Below are positions 11,701 to 24,169 of a stretch of DNA of 64,000 nt, one piece after another. Each line of letters starts with the position of its first letter. Within the stretch, counting starts at the first letter, position 1. The DNA is from Zanthoxylum bungeanum (Eukaryota; Streptophyta; Magnoliopsida; Sapindales; Rutaceae), in contig SKCR01051205.1 in NCBI GenBank assembly GCA_019454045.1, positions 310,001 to 374,000 on the forward strand. Direction: 5' to 3'. The notes under the pieces are model-generated. The model saw nothing but the letters and a program-made list of their open reading frames with translations. It did no database searches and was not told where the DNA came from. Position numbers and translations under genes: made by a program.

Positions 11701-12743
11701 ACATCAGTAAGGATCCTAACTCTACCATCATGAAGTTTGAGTGTTATGTCCCCAACTCCCTGTATCCTACAAGTATTGTCATTTCCCATATACATTGTCT
11801 CTTGGTCAGAATTTCTAAAGTTGACAAACCAGTCCCTATACGGACTCATGTGAAAGGAACACCCTGAGTCCAGAATCCATTCTCTGCTAATGTGATCACT
11901 AGACACAGTCAATGCCTCAGAAAGGCAAATCGACCCATGTTCGGCAGCCACAGTAGCGTTGCCTTCATTTTTCTGTTCCCTAAGGAACTTATAGCAATTC
12001 TTTTTAAGGTGTCCCACCTTCCCACAGTGATAGCACTTCTTTCCACTGTTCTTATTCTTATCCTGTTTATTCTTTTTCTTCCCTTTAGATTCTTGATTAT
12101 TAGTTGGATGATTATTCGGCTCATTAAATTTCCTGTCATTTTTTCCTTTCACGAATAGGTTTGCTCCACCTCTTCTACTGGTTCTAAGTTCTAACTCTCT
12201 AGCCATTATCCCAGATATTACCAAGTCTAGCCTAGGTACAACTCATGTGTACTGCAGAGAGTTCTTAACGACACTATATTCTTCAGGTAGTGAATTTAAT
12301 AGAATCATAGCTTCGCTAGAATCTCCTAAAGCTTGGTCAGTTCCTTTAAAGATTTGAGTCATTTTCGTGAATTCATCCAGGTTATCATTTATAGACTTAT
12401 TTGTGTCTATCTTGTAATTAAACAAATTTCCTTTCAAGAAAAATAAATTTGGAGCAAAAACAACATAGTATAGAGATTCCAGTTTACCCCAAAGTTGAAT
12501 GACAGTGTCCATTCCATCAACTTTTCTGATGACCGAGTCTCCCAAGTGAAGAAAGATCAGGTTGTATGCTTCTTCTAAGATTTCGTCATTCACCTCTTTT
12601 TCCATCTTTGGCCATTTTTCTGGATCGGGTTCCAACGCCAAAGCTACCTTATGGTGGGAAAGTAATACCCTCATTTTCTTTTTCCAAGTGGTGAAATCTC
12701 TTTTTCCGTCAAATATTCCAATGTCGAGTTTGATTGTCGACAT
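8735..12743 (-). pseudogene. Copia-2 gag-pol polyprotein remnant
   Basis: Start codon at 12743 (MSTIKLDIGIFDGKRD). Gag is interrupted by a TGA at 12245-12243. The zinc knuckle CYHCGKVGHLKKNC and the protease motif WILDSGCSFHMS (near 11880-11850) are intact. The zinc region of the integrase keeps WHLRLGHIG and CEICVLGKQH. The integrase core has two TGA stops where tryptophan is expected (11285-11283 and about 11210), and LRTENDLEF where LRTDNG is usual, a change at a catalytic aspartate. A TAG stop (10112-10110) precedes the reverse transcriptase, which keeps LLLYVDDMLL. The frame shifts between about 9492 and 9478, and another TGA replaces tryptophan at 8958-8956 in RNase H. Confidence 0.92.
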
Positions 12744-13505
12744 TTTGATTTCTTTTAACCCATAAACTCAATCGGCAACTCAAGGTCTTGATCACCCAAA
12801 CTTTCACTCGGCAACACAGTAGCTTAATCACCCAAACAACTAAGCCTTAATCACCCAGCAACACAGAATCCTTAATCACTCAACAACTAAGGATCCTAAT
12901 CACCCAGACTTTCAAACGGGAGCACAGTGACTTAGTCACTCAAACAATAAATTGTTAAACACCCAAGCAACAACTTTCGGCAACCCAGTGATTTTGTCAC
13001 TCAAACAGCAGATTCTTAAACACCCAAGCAACAAAGTCTTAATCAGTAACTTGGCTATAGGGGATTTGGTCAACTACACAATTCCCTAATTCAACAACAC
13101 ACAGGAGAGTGTATATTGGCCAATTTTGATTGTCCAACTCTCGATCTTGAACGGCCAAACTGCCTCTGATCTTTGACCCAAAAGAGTGGGAAAGCACTTT
13201 CTTTGGTCGCACAAAGTCTTGTTCGGTAAACATGTCTTTGGTCACGGCAGATCAGGTCTTGGACTTTGGCAAATCAGGCCTTGGTCTTTATTGTTGGCGA
13301 AGTAGTGATTCGGCAAAAATGGGCTCTTGGTTTGTTACTTTCGAAGCCCTTAAACTGCCCCAGAATCTTGAATCGCCCAACTCTATTTTCTGTCCAGAGG
13401 TTGACACCGAGAAAAATAGAATCTGTCAACGCAGGGGATTATCTTTATGGTTCTTTGATCGACAATCCCATGCGTCTTGAAGATCTTAATTTTTGCCACT
13501 TAATA
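12744..13505 (-). other. Leader (5' untranslated region) of Copia-2 with irregular internal repeats
   Basis: This lies between primer-binding site and gag start, about 760 bp, versus 187 bp in Copia-1. From about 12770 to 13060 short phrases recur in varying order: atcacccaa, cggcaac, ttaaacacccaagcaac, gtcactcaaac. No convincing coding sequence was found. The short ORFs here do not resemble retroelement proteins. Confidence 0.7.
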
Positions 13506-13517
13506 GCTCTGATACCA
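13506..13517 (-). other. Primer-binding site of Copia-2
   Basis: The minus strand reads tggtatcagagc, a perfect copy of the Copia initiator tRNA-Met site, separated by one base from the LTR that starts at 13519. It fixes both the element's orientation and the inner LTR edge. Confidence 0.9.
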
Positions 13518-13518
13518 C

Positions 13519-14061
13519 TGTTAAAAACACTCCCTGATTTTCGCCCCTGTTAATCAAATTTTTGCTTTTGCCGAACACAGCAACTTCAAAGGGAAAACTA
13601 ATTGCAGAGAAATTAAACAAGATACAACATTCCACACACCAAGAACGCAAGAAATTTTACCGTAGTTCGCCTGAAAGATTCAGACTACATCAACGTTGAA
13701 CTCCGGAAACAAGGAGCTCACTGCACTATTGATGTATCAAGATTACTCTTGAACCTTGAACACAATTACAACCTCAACTTCTGTTACAGATTAGAGCCAA
13801 CAAACCTAATCTCTAAAGTGTCGTTCTTCAGTTACATAGAACCACGAAGATCACACAACATGGATTGGAAAGTGACTTAGATGATAACAGTAATTGAACA
13901 AGAGAATGAAAAAAGAAACGCAGCCTTTTTCTTTCTATTTTCTATAACAAGACTTAACCCTAGCTTCATTATATATAGGGAGCAAAAAAAAAAAAAATAT
14001 AAGCGACGGCAGGGATTTGTCCACATATCTCTCATCCAACTGAAGGCTTCACAATTTTACA
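13519..14061 (-). repeat. 5' LTR of Copia-2
   Basis: This 543-bp LTR on the minus strand begins TGTAAAATTGTGAAGCC (compare TGTTATATTGTGAAGCC in Copia-1) and ends TTTTTAACA. The middle shares the gttgaactcc and catccacgttg region with the Copia-1 LTR, while the 3' part differs. A TATA-like run (tatatatag) lies near 13970-13980. No partner LTR remains in the window, so no target-site duplication can be checked. Confidence 0.85.
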
Positions 14062-14083
14062 ATATGTTTATATATTTTGAATG

Positions 14084-14201
14084 TAAGAGTGACAAAAAAG
14101 CCCGATTCAGATTTTTCTCGGACTTGGAGTAAAAAAATATTTGTCTGGCTCAAGCCGGACTTATCAAAACTCGAGCCTAATCCGGCCTATTGCCACCCTC
14201 A
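14084..14201. mobile_element. hAT-like MITE
   Basis: A 118-bp segment with imperfect terminal inverted repeats (left taagagtgacaaaaaagccc; right end, reversed, tgagggtggcaataggcc). Direct repeats of tttgaatg flank it (14076-14083 and 14202-14209), which fits the 8-bp target duplication of hAT elements. It has no coding capacity. Confidence 0.6.
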
Positions 14202-14211
14202 TTTGAATGTA

Positions 14212-14667
14212 AAGTATTAAATATTTAATTTAAATTTTTGAAATTTTTTAAAATAAATAAATAAATTCAACCCCACAATCCAACCCTTACGAGTCGGGTC
14301 AGAAAAATTCAAGTCTCAACACATCCTGTATACACCCCTATGGGAAAGCAAAAAGATTAATGATGTAAAAGAAGCAAACACAGTATATATATTGTAACAC
14401 AATATTATCTAATTGTAAATCCCATTTCACAAACCAGCCACCAACTATTATGATAAACATGATTATATAATCCAATACCCTCTAAGCAACACCATAATAC
14501 GAAACTCGAAAAAAGAAAAAAGAAACACGGGCCGCAAAGGCGGCAACATCACCACAGTCGAAACACCCAAACAAGGCATTCAGGTAAAATGGGTAAAAGA
14601 GAAAACATTAGTCCACGACATAAACGCAACAAACTGAACAGCAATAAACATATCACATCAAACATTA
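14212..14667. other. 3' flank of the beta-tubulin gene
   Basis: AT-rich sequence downstream of the minus-strand tubulin stop codon. It should contain the tubulin 3' UTR (from 14667 leftward). I could not fix a poly(A) signal. No other gene is seen. Confidence 0.5.
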
Positions 14668-17172
<2,505 letters not shown>

Positions 17173-17277
17173 TTTGTCTAGCGAGTGAGCGCGTGATTTA
17201 GGGTTTTGTAATTTGTTCTCTTTTCGATGCGATTTGTTTTAGAGTGAAGCGAGAGAGAGGAGCCCGATGATTAGGGT

Positions 17278-17285
17278 TATTTATA
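17278..17285 (-). promoter_or_regulatory. TATA box of the beta-tubulin gene
   Basis: The minus strand reads tataaata about 105 nt upstream of the ATG at 17172. A pyrimidine-rich stretch (minus-strand ctctctctcgcttcactc, near 17244-17261) lies between it and the start codon, as expected for a plant 5' leader. Confidence 0.7.
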
Positions 17286-17442
17286 GGGGGGTGTGACGGA
17301 GCGAGGATTGCCGTTAGTTTTGAGGGGGAGCTGACGGAGAGGTTACGGTAACGTCAGGTTTCCGTGGGAATTTTGAATTTTGAAATTTTTTTGGGATTGT
17401 TTTCACGCGCTTTGGTGGGGAGTGGAGTCAACGCGATATCAG

Positions 17443-17547
17443 CACGTGGGGAAGCTCGAAAAGGAGAACGGATAGGGTTGTGTGGTGTCTGTGTGCTCGC
17501 ACATGAAGAAGAAAAAGTGAGCACGTGATTTGAAAGTGTATCACGTG
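17443..17547. promoter_or_regulatory. Three CACGTG G-boxes upstream of beta-tubulin
   Basis: Perfect CACGTG palindromes occur at 17443-17448, 17522-17527 and 17542-17547, about 160-270 nt upstream of the TATA box. In plants this core is bound by bZIP and bHLH factors and is linked to light and abscisic acid responses. Function here is inferred from motif and position only. Confidence 0.5.
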
Positions 17548-17559
17548 ACTACACTTAGA

Positions 17560-19403
17560 ATAAATTGTCAGAATGAAGCAACTTTATTCTTCTTTTTTTT
17601 TTTTTTTGGTAAAAATAAATCTAAAAACATATTTAAATTCTCTGTTCAACATTACTCGAATATGATTAAAATGTAAGATTTTAATATCAGTCAAAAATTA
17701 TAACTTAAATTAGGATTCGGAAAAAAATAGGATTTGAATCACGCTCATGTGGGTATAAATGAGTGGTTCAAACATTTGTTAAATTGATAATATTATAAGT
17801 TACTTATGTAATTTTAATTAATCTTATTATTATTATTATAACATTTGGGGAAAAAAACATATGGACAATGAAAATTTTATATCATTTTTAATTATTAAAC
17901 TTGTAAAATGCCAACTGTTTGATACATTAGTCAATTTACACCTGGTGTTGTAACAATAAAAAGGATTTCAAATTATATGAAAAAATGCATGAATTAAAAT
18001 ATGCTATTTCTATAGGAAAACGTACAATTATATAGTAAAAATTAATGTAGTACTAATTGGAGATTTAAAATAAGAGTTTTGTGTATTTTTAAATTGATGC
18101 GAATATTAATTTAGAAGGACACAAAAATAATATAGTTCAAATTAAAGGGTATACAAAACCAATCCGATTTGTGGTAACCCGCGACATGGGTAGGTTGGGA
18201 AATTTTTTCTAACTCGCACGGGTTGCGGGTTGGCGAAGGTTGAAAAAAATTTCAACCTTCAATCACATATATTAATTAATTTTATTTTTAAATAATATTA
18301 TATTTTTAATATTATGTGATTGTTTTACCTGCGCCGCGTCCCAAAATGGGTGGTTTGGTGGCGGGGTTTTCATCGTTTCCAAAAAAAAATCTTAATCCTT
18401 TTTTTTTCTTTTATTATACATATATTTATATTTTCAATGTGAATTCTTAAATTTTTAATTAATTTTTTAAAATATAAAAATATATTCAACCTACAAAACC
18501 TAACTCGAATGTCAATCTGTAACTTATTTGAGTTGTGCGGGTTGTGCAGATGGTTAGAAAAATCTTAACTCTCACTGTTTATGCGTTCAATGAGTTGAAT
18601 TCCAATCCAATTTAATTCGACCGATGCGCATCTCTATTTCAATGGAGTCAAACCCCATTCATTTTTGGTTCAAAGAGAGTTGGTTTCATTCCTATTATCT
18701 TCTATATACAAAAAAAAAAAAAAAAAAAAACTTTTGAATTATTTACTCGATTAATGATTTTTAAACAACATGCATTTATTGCATTTTAGAAATTGCAAAA
18801 ATAAATAAAAACTCATACCCATCGGGTAAAGACTGGTAAATAGCAGCTTTTTTTGGAAACCATCATCATACTAAACGTGTCTTGTACTCTACGTGAAGTT
18901 GATCAACGAACCAGAAGATAATGAACAAACACAAAATAATTAAAAATTAAAATTAAAAAAGAAGCGTAGTCATCAATCAGGTGGGACTTGGGAGCAGATG
19001 TAATGTAACCCGCACGCACACAATCTTTCTTTGATAGAGAATATTATAATAGAATATAAATTAATTTATAAATTATAGAATAAATATTAAAATATAATTT
19101 AATATTAAAAAATAATCTTATATTATAAGATTATGTATTGTGGTTTTGTCAAATATTAACGTTACAGTTAATTTATCAGTTTAGTAACCTTTCAAAAAGA
19201 AAAGTAAGAGTGTTCCTTTTTTTTTTTATGTGATGGCTTCACTCCATCGCCTTCACCTTCATTGCAACATAATAATAGCATATTAGATTGTTATATTTAT
19301 CTAGAAATTATGTAATTTTAATTAAAAGAGTCATATATGATAATTTATTCTTAAAATATTCTTTTATATCTCTTATATACCTCATACATTATATAAAATA
19401 CTT

Positions 19404-19461
<58 letters not shown>

Positions 19462-20739
19462 TAATGTCAATTGATTGATTTTTGTGATAATATTGATTAT
19501 TGTGTAAGATATTATTTATTCTTCCTAAATTTAAGGAGTTGATCGTAGGAAAATTTTCTAAATATAAATATGTATGTATGTATATGTGTTGTAGTAATGA
19601 ATGTTTATGATTCTTAATAAGAAAAAACTTAAGTTACAGGGTTTCTTAGAAAGATGTGTTATTTAATGGAAAATAACATGACCATTAAGGGTTGAAAAGC
19701 TTCATTTAAGGGTCATGACTCCTAAAGGGATGTATATTTTGACATAAGAGTATATTTTCAAACGCAATCCTCCATGTTTATAAATAAGTCTTTTAAGTTT
19801 TCATTTGAGTCATTCAATTTTAGAGAATTCAATTATCATTTTGTCCTTGTGCATAATTATATAGTTTAAGGTCTACATAAAAGAGAGTTTATACAATTAT
19901 TCATAGTTCGAGTTCTTGAATAAATGAGTGTCTATTCTACAAGAATCAACCAAGAATCATGGGAGAATGTTAGGCACAATAAATTTGTTGTACACCAAGA
20001 CGAGGCTAATAAATTATTAACGATAGAGGAAAAACTTGACATAGTTTAAGTTCATCATCTTCTATATTTTCAGGTTTTTCTATCCTTATGAATTGGTGGT
20101 TATTATTACTTAATGATTTTGATTGAATAATTCATGTTTGAAATGGTAAACAACACATATACCACCAAAATATTGTTGGAGAATAAAATCCAAACTTGTA
20201 AATTCAGACTTAAATTTTTTGTTTTCTATTTTTATAATTTATTTTTAAATTTTTTATTAATCAATTTTATTTTTTACTAAATCCAGGTTTAAAACTTGAA
20301 TTTTAGATACCCAATCCGAATTTCTACTCGAATTTAATATGAAAAAAGTGACCGATCTAAATCGAAAGGACAAAACCCGGATCCGGATCCCGAAATGATC
20401 ATCCCTACTTGAGACTATCATTCCATAATGACCTTATTACCCATTCTATCATTGGGGCATATCAAAGATTCTGTGAAAGCAAGGCATTGATTTGGGACCC
20501 TCCATGCTTCTAAAGTTAGTTTAGTTCTGGTGCTATTCGAGTGTAATATGGGCCAGGTCTACTGTTATTTGCAGAAAATTTTATGAACTTGTTCGAAATG
20601 TGTTGCAGCAAATTAAAATGAGCACTTCTCCTCCCACCCTCTGACACATGCTCCTCATATCCTTTCTCCCTAAATTTCAAAAATCTCCAATTCTTTAATA
20701 CAAATCTCCCCTCCCCAAATCTCTCTTTATACATATTAT
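17560..20739. other. Gene-poor AT-rich stretch
   Basis: No supported gene. At about 18150-18620 and again near 20310-20410 there are GC-richer patches (cgggttgcgggttgg; acccggatccggatcccg) of the kind left by old hAT-type insertions, but I could not pair their ends. Poly-A (18711-18730) and (TA)n runs are present. The largest ORF (20516-20734, minus) resembles nothing I know. Confidence 0.5.
19407..19459. repeat. (TA)n microsatellite
   Basis: About 26 uninterrupted TA units in an AT-rich background. It is likely to be length-variable between individuals. Confidence 0.95.
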
Positions 20740-21440
20740 TAATTTAAAAATAACAATATATTTATTTATTTTATTAATTAAATTTTTTGCTAAATTCATA
20801 TTTTTTAGTCTTTATATATTTATTCATTTTTATTGTTTAATAAATATTATAAATTTTGTATTTATTATTATTTATTTTATGTTCATTTATTCATTTAATT
20901 TTTGTGATTCTTTATTAATTTTTTAACACTACTTTTGTATAATAAAAATATTCTCATGTATTTTAGAAAAATATATTTTAAAAGAATAGTACAATTAATA
21001 ATATAAAAAAGTTACACTTAAAATATAAAAACAAAAATTCTAATATATGTTGCGTTCAAAGTCACATTCTGTCGCACTTGGTGATATACCCAATACTCCG
21101 TACCATAATTGATTATGAATCTTATAACGAGTTACACAATCTTTAATAAAGCAAATTTCTCTACTTTCAAAATAAAAAAAAATATATAAAAAATATATGA
21201 GATTTATTAAACGAATAGGCTATCAAAAAATTTAAATATAAAAATATTTATTAAATGAACAAAAAATGAATAAATAAACATAAAATAAAATAAATAAGAA
21301 ATTTATAATATTTATTAAATAAATAAATAAAAGAATAGATATATAAAAAGTAAAAAATATAAATTTAAAAAAATTAATTTATAAAATTAAAATATTTAAT
21401 TAATAAATAAAATAAGTATTTAATTTATATATTAATACAT
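20740..21440. repeat. Large degenerate inverted repeat
   Basis: The left arm (about 20740-20960) and right arm (about 21180-21440) are complementary, with a centre near 21080. Matching landmarks include tttaataaatattataaa on the left against tttataatatttattaaa on the right, and tattttattaattaaa against tttaattaataaataaa. The spacer (20970-21170) has more even base content. GC-richer flanks on both sides (20620-20720 and 21470-21540) also look partly complementary. It may be an old foldback transposon; no target duplication was fixed. Confidence 0.6.
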
Positions 21441-22255
21441 ATACATATATGTAATTGATTTTGAAGAAGAGGGTCAAAATATAATTTGCAAGGGAGACAA
21501 GGTGGGGCCAAATGGGGGGAATTGTAGGGGAGATGGTATGATCAATTTTCAATTAAAATAAAATGAAGTCGTTTTAAATTTATCATATTTAAATAAAATA
21601 ATAATTTTATAAGTTTATCCCTACTAACTCAGGGAGGATTTGAACATTTACAGTTGGGTGTTAATTACTTTAATTTGTAAATATGTTTTTAAAATAATAG
21701 ACATTTGCAATGATTGTAAAGAAATTTAGTTGCCAAGACTATACAGTTTAAGGTATGATTTAGAGAAAATGAATCGATCTAAACTGTAACATTCTATCTG
21801 GCTCACTTTAGATTTTCTTTTCCGTTCTAATTTATTTTAAAGTGTATTTAGTATGACTTATTTATAGATTAAAAGAGTTTTTGTAATCTCGAAAGCGAAA
21901 AGTCAAAATTTTTAATAGTGTTTAATTCTATTATGAATATAAGTTTTTGGAGTTAAAAATTATATTGCCTCTATTAACAAAAAAATTCAAAATTAGAGCT
22001 TTTAAAAATAGAGGTTGTAGAATATCTTATTTTATTTGACAAAATTATTTATTTCCTTTGAAACGTGTTTTTAAAAAACTTATATATTAAAGTAATTTAT
22101 AAATTTTAATAAAAAATCTAATTGACGACCAAACGACTAATTATTTTTTTTTGTCAAAATCTCTAGTTTTAAAAGCTATCCTTATACAAAGTTATACTTA
22201 AAAAAAACTATTTTTGAATTGCTACACCGAAATGACTCTAAGTGCCTACTTGGTA
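21441..22255. other. Gene-free AT-rich stretch
   Basis: No coding sequence or clear repeat was found apart from the outer flank of the inverted repeat near 21470-21540. Confidence 0.5.
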
Positions 22256-22264
22256 TTATTTTAA

Positions 22265-22447
22265 GGGTCATGCTAACTAGTGCCCTAAGGGCACTCATCA
22301 AGGATCCATTTTTGGTAAGTTTTCATATCACTTTTATGGGGAAAGTAAAAAATTGTCAAAACATTAATTACTTTTCATTTTTTCTATAAAAATTTTCTTA
22401 AAATGGATCATTAACAAATGCCCTAAGGGCACTCATTAGCATTTCCC
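22265..22447. mobile_element. Mutator-like MITE with 9-bp target duplication
   Basis: The 183-bp element has about 50-bp terminal inverted repeats (left gggtcatgctaactagtgcc; right end, reversed, gggaaatgctaatgagtgcc). It is flanked by a perfect 9-bp direct repeat, ttattttaa, at 22256-22264 and 22448-22456. The 9-bp duplication and GGG-starting ends are typical of Mutator-like elements. Each arm also contains the near-palindrome gccctaagggc. It has no coding capacity. Confidence 0.88.
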
Positions 22448-22864
22448 TTATTTTAATATCAAAAACTTTCAAATTTTTTTCCTATTATTTGATTGTATTT
22501 TCAGTAAAATTGTTGAGGATTAAATAACCGCATACAAAACTCAAAATCTAGACATTTATAAGTAGATGTTATTATTTTTTTTTTGGAAATTATGGACGAA
22601 CCACCTTAAGTTATGTGAAAATATAGATCACTTTTGAGGATTTCTAATAATAACACTGCAATATCTCGAATTTATATTTAGTATCATAAAATAATTTTGT
22701 CATTAATGGTGTTAAGAGGATGATGACATCATAAGGATATTATTGTCAATTGCTTTATTTAATTTATATTGTGAAGGACCTCCAATTTAACAAATTAGAT
22801 GTACACCATATCTAATTTAGCATATTATCTATGCACTACCCCAGTTCGGTGAAAATATATATAC

Positions 22865-23345
22865 CAACTATTATAAAAAAAAAAAACATAAAATTGCATT
22901 GGGTTTTGTTCAATACCCGTTCACACGGTTATCAAACCAACGAGTACATAAAATTATACAAATACTCAACACTAACTTATCGGGCTTCAATGAGCCCCAT
23001 CCATATACATTACTATCTTCAACATGTTTTAGTCGACATGACACAATATATGTTAAAAATTCAGGTTGAGTTTAAAAAAAATAATTTTAATATATATAAC
23101 CAGTATCATAAAAAAAATAAAATAAAAAATATTAGGTTCTCGTTCAATATTCATTCACATGGTCCGATCAATTAATGGAAAAAATTGACGTATAATCGAC
23201 CATAACGTATTAGACCTTTATGGACTCCATCCCAAGAGAATTTTCTCCATCATTATGCATTACTATCCTCAACATGTCTGAGCTGACCTGACACTTTAGA
23301 TGCAAAACATGATGCCCGTGTTTAAAAAAATATAAATTTTAATAT
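22865..23345. repeat. Diverged tandem duplication of about 240 bp
   Basis: Two blocks (about 22865-23095 and 23096-23345) share ordered landmarks: a t(g/a)ggttctcgttcaata-like start, cattcacatggt, then cattactat(c)tcaacatgt, a gacatgacac or gacctgacac phrase, and a closing tttaaaaaaataa(t)tttaatata. They are clearly related but diverged. No function is visible. Confidence 0.6.
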
Positions 23346-24169
23346 ATTTTAATGCTTAAAAATAAAATTTAAAATTTTTTATTAGAGATTTGAATTGGTT
23401 TTAAAATTTTAATTATAAATGTATATATTTAGAATTAAAAATATATTTATTAATTTAAAATTGAATAATTTTCTAAATTAGATGTGGTGCAAAGATAATC
23501 TATAAAACTAGAGATGTTGTAAAGATAATTTTCCTTCACAATATAAATTAACCGTGGGACAATATAGTATTTCTCTCACAAAATATTTAATAGATTCATT
23601 TACCGACAAAGTGATTCCGTAATAGTAATATAAACTCGAGGTGCTGTAATGCTATAGCCCACCTGATAGACGGATTTCACACCACCTGTAAGTAAATCAA
23701 ACCCTGGAAAGCTTCCTCCATGGTTTGACAATCCCGCTCTTTCTTTAATAGATCACAATATTATTTTTTCCCCGAAAAAAGGAAGAAGAATGACTTAACG
23801 GTCAATTCAGTCAAAGGACTTATTTTGAATAATTGCAGAATTTGGGGGAATTATTATTATTTGTTTGATAACGGGGGGTTATTTGATAAAGCTAGAAAAT
23901 TGTTTTTACGAAAATTGATGATTTTTACGATTTCCAACAATTTAGAGGGACTTAAAAGTCAATGTGAACACATCAACTTGTCCTCCAGCGAATAGAAATC
24001 CGACACGAGGTCAAATACAATAAGCACATCCGTAGACAATCTCCACTCATATGTAAAAAAACCCCTCCACTTTCCGCCTCCAATCGGACCAAGATTTGCC
24101 CAAAAACCCTATTCGCTGCAAGAGCTTCAAGCCCTGCGAAGTTCAAACTCGTCACTCTTTCAAACAAAA
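23346..24169. other. Upstream region of the ZCCHC9-like gene
   Basis: Non-coding sequence leading to the ATG at 24170. The last 200 bp are richer in C and A, as expected for a 5' leader (ctttccgcctccaatcgg near 24070). I could not identify a convincing TATA box. Confidence 0.45.

Larger units (their letters stand above)
8734..14061 (-). mobile_element. Copia-2: reverse-strand relative of Copia-1, lacking its 3' end
   Basis: Read on the minus strand: 5' LTR (14061-13519), a perfect Copia primer-binding site, a leader of about 760 bp, then gag-protease-integrase-reverse transcriptase-RNase H to about 8735. The RNase H C-terminus ends at the LTR of the Tnt1-like element. The polypurine tract and 3' LTR are gone. 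Its protein is closely similar to Copia-1 along the whole length, but the leader and LTR ends are different. It is inactive through multiple stops. Confidence 0.92.

Noticed and set aside
20516..20734. 72-codon minus-strand ORF
   Set aside because: No recognisable domain; lies at the edge of the inverted repeat.
22831..23175. 114-codon plus-strand ORF
   Set aside because: Lies in the diverged tandem duplication, is AT-biased, and is not conserved in the second block.
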